This document shows, in pieces, positions 8,129-15,992 of a stretch of DNA of 56,146 nucleotides. The stretch spans positions 1 to 56,146 of the forward strand of contig NZ_JAQMHR010000012.1 in assembly GCF_028309625.1 (NCBI RefSeq). Direction: 5' to 3'. Source of the DNA: Trichococcus sp. K1Tr. GTDB lineage: Bacteria > Bacillota > Bacilli > Lactobacillales > Aerococcaceae. Made by a program: the position numbers and the translations under genes. Each line of letters opens with the position of its first letter. Within the stretch, counting starts at the first letter, position 1. The notes beneath the pieces were generated by a model. The model was not told the DNA's origin, did not search any database, and saw only the letters and a list, made by a program, of their open reading frames with translations.

Positions 8129-9517
8129 TCACTTTTCTCTCATTATGGGAAATTTATCTTCTAAATGCAGACCGAACACGTCCCTAAGGAAATATGGGAA
8201 CAACAGACGGCTGCGGCCTTCGTTTTCGATTGTCGGGAAATAAGTGATGTAGCGGAAATGGTCCACCGTCACAAAGGTGATGTCCTCCTCATCGGAAAGC
8301 TCCCTGCCTTCCACCGTCACTCGTTTCGTGTGCGGATCGACTTCGAAGCCCCGGTAACAGAGCTCCCCGAATATCCTTCCCCGGAAACCCATGCCGGTTA
8401 TTTCCTTCGTCATCAGTTCTTCGCGCTGCGATTCCATTTCATCGATCATGACTTTGAAATCCCGCCCCGTCAGCGTGCATTCCAGCAAACGCATCGGATG
8501 CGGCAGGATTTGATGCAGATGGTTTTTGGTGATGATTCCTTTCGGCAGATCCTCCAAGAACAGCCCGGAGTTCAGAATGCCGAATGGCGTATCGGCATAT
8601 TCGGTCACAGCGTCCAATCCCAACAGCAACAAATCATTGATGTGGCCTTCATCCGCTTTGAGGCGAGCCGGGTTGTCCGCGATTGGGATGGCAGACAACA
8701 GTTCTTCACCGCGTTGCTGCAGTCCCTCGACTTCCGCTCGATCGCCAGGTTTTTCCGGCAGATCTCCTGCTTCGATCAATTCCGCTTTGCGATCCAAAAT
8801 CCTGTCGGAATCATAGCTGACCGTCACATGACCGATATACTTCCCGAACTTACCCGCTCCCAGCAACAGGGACTCATCCACATGTTTGCCTTCCGGCAGC
8901 ACATGATGGGTATGCGCTCCGATGATGATCGGAATGGAACGGTACATTTCGCCGATATGGATATCCTCGATGATGCCGACGTGCGACAAAAGGATGATCA
9001 AATCGACGGATGGCGCTACTTTCAACAAAATTTTCGGCAGGACTTCATCCGATTCCTTCGGGTCCCAACCGTTCGGGACATAGCTCAGATAGAGTGGTGC
9101 CGTCAATCCGATGATCCCAACCTTCAGGCCGCTGGACAAAGTCTTGATCAAATATGGCTGCGCCCAAGTCGGCAGAGCATCCGTTTCCGGATCATAGAGG
9201 TTCGCCAACACGACGGGAAATTCGGCATCATCATAGAGTTCGTCCAACTGGCGTTTGTCGTTGCCGATCCCTTCATTGTTGCCGATCGTCACTGCGTCGA
9301 AGGGAACTTGGTTCAACAATTCGATGTTTGCCTTGCCATTGGTGGCTTCCGTCAAAGGATGCACCCTGTCGCAGGCATCGCCGATGTCGAAGAGCAGAAC
9401 CTCTTCTCCGTTCTTCTCATGAAAAGCCTTCTTTTCCAACAAAAAACGCCGAATTTTCGGCCAATTGTCAAAATGCGAATGCAGATCATTGATATGGTAG
9501 ATGTGCAATTTCTTCAT
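8129..9517 (-). CDS. yunD: Metallophosphatase / 5'-nucleotidase family protein (YunD)
   Basis: A 462-residue cytoplasmic member of the UshA/CpdB superfamily. The N-terminal calcineurin-like domain (about 1-235) shows the metal ligands YHINDLHSH, DIGDACDR, IGNNEG, LSHVG and GAHTHH. The C-terminal nucleotidase domain (about 260-450) follows with NDLLLLGLDAVTEYADTPFGILNSG. No signal peptide is visible, unlike periplasmic UshA. The predicted activity is hydrolysis of nucleotides or a related phosphoester; the substrate is not known. The ATG has AAGGAG upstream. It heads the run yunD - yutD - yutF - TIGR01906, with ybaK 39 bases upstream. Confidence 0.92.
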   Translation of the reverse strand: MKKLHIYHINDLHSHFDNWPKIRRFLLEKKAFHEKNGEEVLLFDIGDACDRVHPLTEATNGKANIELLNQVPFDAVTIGNNEGIGNDKRQLDELYDDAEFPVVLANLYDPETDALPTWAQPYLIKTLSSGLKVGIIGLTAPLYLSYVPNGWDPKESDEVLPKILLKVAPSVDLIILLSHVGIIEDIHIGEMYRSIPIIIGAHTHHVLPEGKHVDESLLLGAGKFGKYIGHVTVSYDSDRILDRKAELIEAGDLPEKPGDRAEVEGLQQRGEELLSAIPIADNPARLKADEGHINDLLLLGLDAVTEYADTPFGILNSGLFLEDLPKGIITKNHLHQILPHPMRLLECTLTGRDFKVMIDEMESQREELMTKEITGMGFRGRIFGELCYRGFEVDPHTKRVTVEGRELSDEEDITFVTVDHFRYITYFPTIENEGRSRLLFPYFLRDVFGLHLEDKFPIMREK

Positions 9518-9556
9518 GATACGTTCTCCTTTTCCGTTGACAAAGAGGAACGTGCT

Positions 9557-10060
9557 TCATTCATCTTTCTCTTGTGTAATCTTTTCAATTTTAGCGTGCG
9601 CAACAGCAATCAGATCGGCCGGACTGAGCTCAATCTGCGTTCCGCGTTTGCCTCCTGATACGAGCACGCTCTTTTCATCAAGGATATGATGCGACAAATA
9701 GGTAGGGAAGGCTTTTTTCATCCCGATCGGCGAACAGCCTCCCCGGATATACCCGGTGGTTGCTTCCAGATCCTTCAAAGGCAACATTTCGATCCGTTTA
9801 TTACCGCTGACTTTCGCAAAAGCCTTCAGGTCCAGTTCGTTCTGCGCCGGGATGACCCCAACGACAACGCCGGTCTTATCGCCGACCGCTACAATGGTTT
9901 TATAAACCGCGCCTGCATCCTGACTCATTTTTTCAAGGACGGACAGCGCATCGAGGTGGTCCTCCGACCAAGCGTATTCGTGGACTGTATAGGAGCACTT
10001 CTGTTTATCCAACATGCGCATCGCATTTGTTTTGGTTATTTTCTTATTTTTCACTGTCAT
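9557..10060 (-). CDS. ybaK: Aminoacyl-tRNA deacylase, YbaK/EbsC family
   Basis: Probable Cys-tRNA(Pro) editing enzyme of 167 residues. It shows the YbaK fold pattern: TKTNAMRMLDKQKCSYTVHEY at the N-terminus, VYKTIVAVGDKTGVVVGVIPAQNELDLKAFAKVSGNK with the conserved lysine region in the middle, and TGYIRGGCSPIGMKKAFPTYL, the family's most conserved block, near residue 110. I chose the ATG at 10060, preceded by AAAGGA. An earlier ATG at 10171 would add 37 residues unrelated to the family. It probably shares a transcript with yunD. Confidence 0.92.
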   Translation of the reverse strand: MTVKNKKITKTNAMRMLDKQKCSYTVHEYAWSEDHLDALSVLEKMSQDAGAVYKTIVAVGDKTGVVVGVIPAQNELDLKAFAKVSGNKRIEMLPLKDLEATTGYIRGGCSPIGMKKAFPTYLSHHILDEKSVLVSGGKRGTQIELSPADLIAVAHAKIEKITQEKDE

Positions 10061-10147
10061 CTTTCCTTTTTGTCTGATACTGCCTATTTTACCATATGTA
10101 TAGGGATTGCATCCGTAAAAAGTGACGGTTCCTGCACAAAAAAGCGC

Positions 10148-10187
10148 AAAAAAAGGGACTTCCCAGCTCAATGCTGCGGCAGTCCCT
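10148..10187 (-). terminator. Terminator of the marR gene
   Basis: Minus-strand arms AGGGACT and AGTCCCT enclose a 20-base internal region that can fold further, followed by a run of seven T. Confidence 0.75.
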
Positions 10188-10210
10188 GATATTTTGACGC
10201 TGGATTCTGA

Positions 10211-10654
10211 TTAATGCTCCAAGTTTTCGGCATGGAGCCCTACTCGTTTGGCCAAGTCGATGAACGTTTCTACTTCTTTATCTGAAAGGACAGAAAATAT
10301 ATCTGCGATATACGCAGCATGCAATGGGAAAATGCGGTCCATCAATTTGCGTCCTTCTTCGGTAATGGCTGTAAAAATAACGCGGCGGTCAGTTGCACAT
10401 GGGATGCGTTGCACTAGCCCTTTGCTCTCTAATTTATCGACAACGTACGTCAGACTGCTGCTGGCAAGCAAGACTTTCTTTCCGATGTTTTGGATCGGTT
10501 GCTCCCCTTTATGATACAACAATTCCATCACGGCGAATTCGGAAAAATTCAAACCTTGCTTCATCATATCTTTCTTCAGTTTGTCCTGTACATGTTGGGA
10601 TGATTTAAATAACACAGTAAGGGCCTTCAAAGTATCGCGATCTGTTGCAGACAT
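10211..10654 (-). CDS. MarR family transcriptional regulator
   Basis: A 147-residue winged-helix repressor. The recognition-helix and wing region is FSEFAVMELLYHKGEQPIQNIGKKVLLASSSLTYVVDKLESKGLVQRIPCATDRRVIFTAITEEG (residues 36-100), with the DR-R wing tip typical of MarR. It most resembles regulators of the OhrR/YusO/YkmA type by general pattern. No ligand cysteine near the N-terminus supports an OhrR call. No strong ribosome binding site precedes the ATG. The palindrome AACTA-GATT-TAGTT sits 24-37 bases upstream of the start, a likely autoregulatory operator. The tnpB element lies immediately upstream in the same orientation, so read-through into marR is possible. Confidence 0.9.
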   Translation of the reverse strand: MSATDRDTLKALTVLFKSSQHVQDKLKKDMMKQGLNFSEFAVMELLYHKGEQPIQNIGKKVLLASSSLTYVVDKLESKGLVQRIPCATDRRVIFTAITEEGRKLMDRIFPLHAAYIADIFSVLSDKEVETFIDLAKRVGLHAENLEH

Positions 10655-10677
10655 CGTAACACCGTTGCCATAAATCT

Positions 10678-10691
10678 AACTAAATCTAGTT
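10678..10691. promoter_or_regulatory. Candidate MarR operator
   Basis: Palindrome with arms AACTA and TAGTT around GATT, directly upstream of marR. Size and position fit an autoregulated MarR site. Binding is inferred. Confidence 0.45.
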
Positions 10692-10830
10692 TATGTTTGC
10701 TTCCCTGTTCTTCGTGCCCGATTTGGTCCTAACGGACTACTTTCGTTTGCTGTAGCACTCCAAGGGCGTAAATTCCGATACAACGAATCGTACATATCTG
10801 AGTTACCGTTAGGCTGCTTGGTAATCCCTC
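10690..10830 (-). ncRNA. Candidate omega RNA (reRNA) of the tnpB element
   Basis: In this family the guide RNA spans the 3' end of tnpB and the right end of the element. Here that is the 120 bases after the tnpB stop, which contain GGAATTTACGCCCTTGGAG and the small hairpin at 10726-10737. The guide would begin at the element edge, about 10690-10705, and match DNA in front of marR. Its existence is inferred from the family. Confidence 0.45.
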
Positions 10831-12000
10831 AGATTGTAGCTTGCGTTCAGATCTCTATCGCAATGGTGACCGCAGGTGCAGTGGTAGACCCTGTCACTAC
10901 GTTTCAGGTCCTTTTTGAGCGTTCCGCAGTTGTTGCACAACTTGGAACTTGGGAACCACTGGTCCGCCTCCACAAAGACAATGCCATTCAGTTCGCATTT
11001 GTATTGCAAGCATTGTTTGAAGAAATAGAGTTTCTGATTTGCGATTGCCTTAGCCAAATGCTTGTTTTTCATCATGCCGCGGATGTTCAGCGTTTCCATC
11101 ACAATGCGGGAGGGTTTGGATTTCACGATCTCCGCCGTTGCTTGATGGACATGATTGGTTCGGATGTTGGCTAAGCGTCTGTGTTGCTTTCGGATTTCAC
11201 CTTCTAGTTTTAGGAGATGTTTAGATTTAGGCGTTCCTTTCTTGTATTTTTTACTTGCACGCCGTTGCAATCTCTTGAGGCGTTTCTCCGCTTTCCTCAC
11301 GGAGGCTGTTTTGTTGATGTTTTCGTAAAAAACGTCATCGGAGGTGACAGCTAACTCCTTAATGCCGACATCTACCCCGACAATCCGCTCGTCCAATTCG
11401 ACGATTTTCGGAATCACCTCGACGCCGACCGTCAGGTACCAATACTTGCCGTCGAACTTGATACGCGGATTGTAGTACTTGCAGTCCACGGGCAATGGTT
11501 CGTTGGTTTTCACCCAACCGATTTTTTCCAACAGGACGCGGTTGCCTTTCACTTTCAGCTTGACGCAGTCATTGTAGAAACTCGGTGTGGAGCGGCGTTT
11601 GGTCTTGAATCGGGGATGCTGGGTTTGCCCATTGAAGAAGGCTTTGTAGGCTTTGCAGGCATCCTTTACTGCCTGTTTGACGACATTGTTGGACACGTCG
11701 TTCAGCCAGGCGTATTTCTTGCGTTTCTTCATCTTGGTGATGTGCTTGCGCAGATCCTTGTCGCTGATGAATGTCCCACCGAAGCGACGATTCATTTCTT
11801 GCATCCGGATCGTGTAATTGTAGGCCCAGCGAGCAACGCCAGCCGCTTGGTAGAGTTTGAAAGTTTCGTCAATCAGAATCAAGCGGACCTTCTTCGTCAG
11901 CATCATGTCGGATCATCCCTTTCTACACGCAAAGTATAGAGTAAATGGAATCAAAAATAAAAGATCTGAATACGTCTGAAGAGACTGTTACGGACTATAA
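10695..12000 (-). mobile_element. IS200/IS605-type element carrying tnpB only (approximate ends)
   Basis: The element has an intact tnpB and no tnpA. The left end (high coordinates) has an imperfect hairpin at 11972-11988 (GTCT-GAAG-AGAC with flanking AC/GT). The right end has a GTCC-TAAC-GGAC hairpin at 10726-10737. A near-identical 10-mer occurs near both ends (TAACGGACTA at 10730-10739, TTACGGACTA at 11988-11997). Subterminal hairpins without terminal inverted repeats are typical of this family. Exact ends cannot be set from one copy. Confidence 0.7.
10809..11906 (-). CDS. tnpB: TnpB, RNA-guided endonuclease of an IS200/IS605 element
   Basis: A 365-residue TnpB/OrfB, the transposon-encoded ancestor of Cas12. 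It is guided by an RNA from the element's right end and cuts target DNA. RuvC residues are visible in GVDVGIKELAV (D, about residue 180), VMETLNIRGMM (E, about 270) and DRDLNASYN (D, about 350). A zinc ribbon CNNC...CTC precedes the last motif; its second half is CxC rather than CxxC, a variant seen in this family. The frame is complete, so the protein may be active. No tnpA lies beside it, so mobility would need a transposase in trans. Confidence 0.95.
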   Translation of the reverse strand: MMLTKKVRLILIDETFKLYQAAGVARWAYNYTIRMQEMNRRFGGTFISDKDLRKHITKMKKRKKYAWLNDVSNNVVKQAVKDACKAYKAFFNGQTQHPRFKTKRRSTPSFYNDCVKLKVKGNRVLLEKIGWVKTNEPLPVDCKYYNPRIKFDGKYWYLTVGVEVIPKIVELDERIVGVDVGIKELAVTSDDVFYENINKTASVRKAEKRLKRLQRRASKKYKKGTPKSKHLLKLEGEIRKQHRRLANIRTNHVHQATAEIVKSKPSRIVMETLNIRGMMKNKHLAKAIANQKLYFFKQCLQYKCELNGIVFVEADQWFPSSKLCNNCGTLKKDLKRSDRVYHCTCGHHCDRDLNASYNLRDYQAA

Positions 12001-12107
12001 AAGCCTCCCTTTTTTATTTCGATTTCGAAGTAATAATAGCACGAAAGAAAAAGTTTGTCAAAATATACAAACGCTTGCATGATGGGAATAATAGCAATCG
12101 CTCCAAA

Positions 12108-12154
12108 ACAAAAAACCGCACGGATGGACATCCAAAGTCGTCCCGTACGGTTTT
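12108..12154 (-). terminator. Terminator of the membrane-protein gene at 12163
   Basis: Long imperfect hairpin with arms around CAAAACCGTACGG and CCGTGCGGTTTT, followed on the minus strand by T-rich sequence. Confidence 0.7.
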
Positions 12155-12162
12155 GTAAATTG

Positions 12163-12561
12163 CTACGAAAGCTGCTCACTCCACCCGAAATACAAAACAG
12201 TCAGGTAAAGAATCAACGTCAACAACATGGCTACGGCAACATAATACCCGTAGAGCACGACGTCGAGGAATATCAAACCGTTGGATATCAACGGCGACAG
12301 GATGATTCCTGCCAAAAAAATCAGTTCCGCTGCCAATAAGAGCAATACATTGGTTTGTCTGAACCTGAATAGCAAAAAATACGTAAACAAACTCAGGACA
12401 CATAGTGATAGCACGAAATAATTTTGTGAATAAAACCGATAGCCGGATGTCGGGTCCAACGCGAATGTTTCATAATTTGGGAGCAGGATCCAAGGCATAA
12501 ACAGACTGATTCCAAAAACGGCAAACAGTAAACCCAAAATTACAAGAGATGTATTTTTCAT
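12163..12561 (-). CDS. Small membrane protein of unknown function
   Basis: I do not recognise a family. The 132-residue protein has four hydrophobic helices, near residues 5-25, 50-70, 75-95 and 100-125, with an external loop (NYETFALDPTSGYRFYSQN) after the first. I chose the ATG at 12561 because AAGGAG sits nine bases upstream; the frame opens earlier without one. It is divergent from the DUF454 gene across a perfect 22-bp palindrome, so the two are probably regulated together. Confidence 0.75.
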   Translation of the reverse strand: MKNTSLVILGLLFAVFGISLFMPWILLPNYETFALDPTSGYRFYSQNYFVLSLCVLSLFTYFLLFRFRQTNVLLLLAAELIFLAGIILSPLISNGLIFLDVVLYGYYVAVAMLLTLILYLTVLYFGWSEQLS

Positions 12562-12621
12562 AATAGCTCCTTCTAGGTGATGAATCAGGACTTCCCTAAT
12601 ACACACGCTCCGCCAAATGTA

Positions 12622-12643
12622 ATATACTATCTGAATAGTATAT
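12622..12643. promoter_or_regulatory. Perfect 22-bp palindrome between divergent genes
   Basis: Arms ATATACTAT and ATAGTATAT (9 bp each, no mismatch) flank CTGA. It sits between the minus-strand membrane-protein gene and the plus-strand DUF454 gene. The arms contain -10-like TATACT on both strands. It is a strong candidate operator for an unidentified dimeric regulator. Confidence 0.65.
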
Positions 12644-12730
12644 CACAAACAATCTTCATTACGAGGATATTGTTAACTATAAGCAACAAAAATCATCTGG
12701 TTTTTGCCAGACTTGAAGGAGACTATCCAT

Positions 12731-13093
12731 TTGAAAAAATACCTATACATCGGCATGGGTTTCTTGACGTTCGGTCTCGGGACTGTGGGGATATTCTTGC
12801 CGTTCCTGCCTACAACTGTCTTCTATCTGCTGACTGGCTTCTTCTGGGTCCGCAGTTCGGACCGTTTACATCAGCAATTCATCGAATCGGAAAAATACAA
12901 GCAATATATCGAAAATCCGTTAGTAAAGAAAAACATCACGAACCCAGGAATGATCCGGATGTTCGTGATGATGCTCTTTGTCTTTGCGATCCCTTTTGCG
13001 CTGACCGACAGCGCATTGTTGCGCATCGTACTGATAATCGTATACTTGGCCCACCTGATCGGATTAACTTGGCATTTGCGGTTCAGAAAATAA
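12731..13093 (+). CDS. DUF454 family membrane protein (YbaN-like)
   Basis: A 120-residue inner-membrane protein of the YbaN/DUF454 family, function unknown. The family signature is GMGFLTFGLGTVGIFLPFLPTTVFYLLTGFFWVRSSDRLH near the N-terminus, then a soluble loop, KNITNPGMIRMF, and two C-terminal helices. I chose TTG at 12731 because GAAGGAG sits nine bases upstream. The ATG at 12704 lies before that site and is unlikely. It is divergent from the small membrane-protein gene. Confidence 0.85.
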   Translation: MKKYLYIGMGFLTFGLGTVGIFLPFLPTTVFYLLTGFFWVRSSDRLHQQFIESEKYKQYIENPLVKKNITNPGMIRMFVMMLFVFAIPFALTDSALLRIVLIIVYLAHLIGLTWHLRFRK

Positions 13094-13122
13094 CATTGAT
13101 TGCGTCATTCTCTTCCATCAGA

Positions 13123-14817
13123 TCAGGGCTTGCCAATAGTTCCGGATAATTGCTTGCCACTTTCCGAAGGGTCCGTCTCCTCGCGTGATAGATTCGAAAT
13201 GACTTCACGGATCAGCCGCGGCAGGACTTCATAGGAATAGGGCTTGTGGATTCTTTCTTTCCAAGTGTGCGCCCCTTTCCCGAACACCCCCAGATTGACC
13301 GCCGGAATTGAAAGCTCCTGGATAGCATCGGTAGGCAAGGGATAAATGCTTTCCATGCCCGGAAAATTTTGGATCAATGTCAGGATTTCCTCTTTTGTTT
13401 CGCTCATGGACAGGTAGCTGCTGTCGGAAAGGAACGGAAAGAAGTGCCGTTTTTTGAATGTTTGGCCGTGCTCTTCACCGATTTTTCCCATTGCATCTGA
13501 AATGGCGTGGTCGACTGAAGAATCCGGTTCGATGCCATTATGTGGGCAAAACGGCGGTGCCAGGAACAAGATCACTTTGGCGCTGTCGTCCCCTGTCGCA
13601 TGCTCCAAAGCGTCGATCAGCCGGAATCCGAATGCGCGTTTGTCCTCGCTGCCGTATTTGTTTAACGTTTCCGCGATAATTGCAGTCGTATCAACACCTT
13701 TTTGCGAACACTCCCGCAAATAATCTTCGAAAAGCAGGACTTTCACTTCATGCTCGACCGTACCGATCGGAACGCCAACTCTGGCACGGTATTCGGCAAG
13801 TCGGGCGTCCAATTTATCCGACACTTCCCGGACGGCTTCCTCGGCCGCACCGCGCAATACCGTCAGCACCTCCGTAACGGAGCGTTCGTACAGGAAAGTG
13901 TTGAAATACAGATGCGCCACTTTTGCCGTTTGGACATTGTAGAAGTCTTTGCAATCCCGCTGCTGGAGAGCGGATGACGGCAGGACCTCTTCGTCGTCGA
14001 TCAGCTCGCACAAATTGGGGTTCGTGTTGATCGCCAAGTTGATGGCGCTGGACAGCAGCGTCGGGTCGATGCCCTGCAAGGTGCTGCCCACATGCGTTTC
14101 CCGGCCTTTGATGTAAAAACATGGGAGGATTTTCCCGGCAGCACCCGTATACAGATAGCGCGTGTTGTCACCCTCGTACAACGGTGAGACAAAATCTGTG
14201 TTGACTGCAATGACGAATTCATAGCCCTTCCGCTTGAACGCCAGCAGTTCCGGCAAAGAAGCGATGACGCCGGTATGATCGTTCTCCTCCACGGGGTTCC
14301 CCATCAACAGCAGGTTGAATGTGAGTTCTTCCGGATGTAACGAATAATGCAGCAGGTTCGCCAGATGCACAGCCATCCCGCTCTTCATGTCCAGCATGCC
14401 GCGCCCGAATGCCCACTCCCCGGACAATGCATCCCTTTGAAGCTCGGCATCCGCTTCGTAATTCTCAAAAAAACGCAGCAGACGATCCGGCGAAAAAGCA
14501 TCTGCTTTCTGCTTTCCGAAGTCCTCGACGCCGACCGTATCGACATGGGCATGCAGCAGGACGATTTTCTTCGAATCAGCTTTGGGGAGAAAAGCGAACA
14601 CATTTCTCCGCTGCAATGGATCATTTTCCATTGGTGCCTCCCAGACCAAATCGGGGTGATCCTGAAAATAAGGGAAACTCGACAGGATTTCAAACACCCG
14701 TCTGCTGATGTCCGCCTCGCCATGAGCAGAACTGTTCACACTCGGGATTTGGACGAGTTCTTTTGCCAATGCTTCAATTTGTTGCGGTTGCGACATATTT
14801 TTTATTTTCTCGTACAT
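13123..14817 (-). CDS. rocB: M20 family peptidase, RocB-type arginine utilisation protein
   Basis: A 564-residue zinc amidohydrolase of the M20 family. Metal and catalytic motifs are VLLHAHVDTVGVEDF (near residue 85), GRGMLDMKSGMAVHLA (near 135) and GNPVEENDHTG (near 175), followed by the lid domain and a C-terminal half typical of RocB. In Bacillus RocB belongs to the arginine catabolism regulon, but its exact reaction is not settled. I chose the ATG at 14817 with GGGGGAAA upstream. That start leaves 11 bases to the amidinotransferase-family gene, so the two form an operon. The earlier frame start at 14865 would overlap that gene. Confidence 0.9.
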   Translation of the reverse strand: MYEKIKNMSQPQQIEALAKELVQIPSVNSSAHGEADISRRVFEILSSFPYFQDHPDLVWEAPMENDPLQRRNVFAFLPKADSKKIVLLHAHVDTVGVEDFGKQKADAFSPDRLLRFFENYEADAELQRDALSGEWAFGRGMLDMKSGMAVHLANLLHYSLHPEELTFNLLLMGNPVEENDHTGVIASLPELLAFKRKGYEFVIAVNTDFVSPLYEGDNTRYLYTGAAGKILPCFYIKGRETHVGSTLQGIDPTLLSSAINLAINTNPNLCELIDDEEVLPSSALQQRDCKDFYNVQTAKVAHLYFNTFLYERSVTEVLTVLRGAAEEAVREVSDKLDARLAEYRARVGVPIGTVEHEVKVLLFEDYLRECSQKGVDTTAIIAETLNKYGSEDKRAFGFRLIDALEHATGDDSAKVILFLAPPFCPHNGIEPDSSVDHAISDAMGKIGEEHGQTFKKRHFFPFLSDSSYLSMSETKEEILTLIQNFPGMESIYPLPTDAIQELSIPAVNLGVFGKGAHTWKERIHKPYSYEVLPRLIREVISNLSREETDPSESGKQLSGTIGKP

Positions 14818-14828
14818 AATGTTTCCCC

Positions 14829-15674
14829 CTATGCGTTCACTCTTTTCAGTGGAAAGGTCATGCAATGGATGCCTCCTCCTAATTTCAGCAACTCCGTCAA
14901 CTCGACTTCATGGACAGTTAATCCTTTCTTGCGCATTTTTTCATTGATGCCCCAATTCTGAGCCAAGGAAATCACTTCGTCACGTCCAATTGCTTGGACA
15001 TTGTAGCCATGCCGGAAAATAGCGGGTTCGTCATCGGTGATCAATTCGATTTCCATTTTCTTCAACAACGCGACGAAAGCTTCAGGCAAGTCTGCATAGC
15101 CGATCGCCACCTTGGGAGCAACCAGGTTAAAGCACATATCCAAATGGAGGTAGCGCGGATCCATCTCAACGGGATGCACTTCATAACCCAAAGGCTTCAG
15201 GATATCCGTAATCTGTCCGAATCCCTCAGCATTCGTCCGATCCAACATTCCGATGGCGACGGTGCGTTCATCCAAGAAAGCAAAGTCCCCGCCCTCAAAG
15301 ACGCCCGTCCCTGACACTTCCCCCAATAACGGAACGCCCAACTCGGCCATCTTCTCTTCGTAGGCTGCTGTTTCCGGCAAGCGGATCCCATTTTTGAATT
15401 TTCCGAGTATGTAGCCTTCGTTCACGCAGCCCCCAAAGTCCCGGGCGAACACGGCATGCGGAAGGATTTCATCCTTTTCCATCAGTTCGACGGAAATGCC
15501 CAAGCTTTCATATAACGCATGGAGATCTTGGAATTCCTTTTGGACGCGCCCTTCATCTATATGCTGCAGGTTCCAATGTTTTGAAATTTCATTGATTTGT
15601 TCGGCTTGATGGACATGATTGGGTTTTGAAAGCAAAACCTTCTTAAGCCTGCCTGTTCCGTTTGCGACGTACAT
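14829..15674 (-). CDS. Amidinotransferase/dimethylargininase superfamily protein
   Basis: A 281-residue guanidino-modifying enzyme of the arginine deiminase/DDAH fold. Visible motifs are FARDFGGCVNEGYILGKF (substrate-binding aspartate), GVFEGGDFAFLDE (EGGD), HLDMCFNLVA (catalytic His) and GGGIHCMTFPL (nucleophilic Cys) at the C-terminus. It may hydrolyse arginine or a methylarginine to citrulline, or transfer amidino groups; the sequence does not decide. I chose the ATG at 15674, which follows GGAGGG. It is followed by rocB and faces a LysR gene, so the pair likely handles arginine-like substrates under LysR control. Confidence 0.88.
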   Translation of the reverse strand: MYVANGTGRLKKVLLSKPNHVHQAEQINEISKHWNLQHIDEGRVQKEFQDLHALYESLGISVELMEKDEILPHAVFARDFGGCVNEGYILGKFKNGIRLPETAAYEEKMAELGVPLLGEVSGTGVFEGGDFAFLDERTVAIGMLDRTNAEGFGQITDILKPLGYEVHPVEMDPRYLHLDMCFNLVAPKVAIGYADLPEAFVALLKKMEIELITDDEPAIFRHGYNVQAIGRDEVISLAQNWGINEKMRKKGLTVHEVELTELLKLGGGIHCMTFPLKRVNA

Positions 15675-15992
15675 AAGCTCCCTCCGTTCACTTGATGCAT
15701 TTGCGGATCCGGATGAATAGCTAACTATTGCTGCCATTCAGAGCGGCCTTTGCTTTTTCCTTATCTGATTCAAAGTATAAGGAACATTTTCATGGCCGAC
15801 CACTTGGTGTAAAGTGCTGAAAACGATGTCTTCCCATTCCTGTAAGCATTGGAAATGACTTTTGAATAGTTGCGTCTTTTCCCGACTGTGTGACATTTCC
15901 TGACAGGATTCACGGCTTTCTTACATACATACCCTTTTTTCATAACTAAGGGTTATACTGAATGGTAAATAACCTGACACGGAGGGATTGCG
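15675..15992. promoter_or_regulatory. Divergent control region between the amidinotransferase/rocB operon and a LysR gene
   Basis: It holds the inverted repeat TTCCTTAT (15757-15764) and ATAAGGAA (15777-15784) with a 12-base spacer, a good LysR-type site. A smaller ATAAC-N5-GTTAT palindrome (15942-15956) overlaps a -10-like TATACT in front of lysR. No gene is visible. Confidence 0.6.

Noticed and set aside
8165-9658. 497-codon open frame antisense to yunD
   Set aside because: It is the mirror of a well-supported metallophosphatase gene, rich in Arg, His, Gln and Phe as antisense frames are, with no domain or ribosome site.
14818-14865. Earlier start for rocB
   Set aside because: It would overlap the amidinotransferase-family gene and lacks a ribosome site, while ATG 14817 has a good one.
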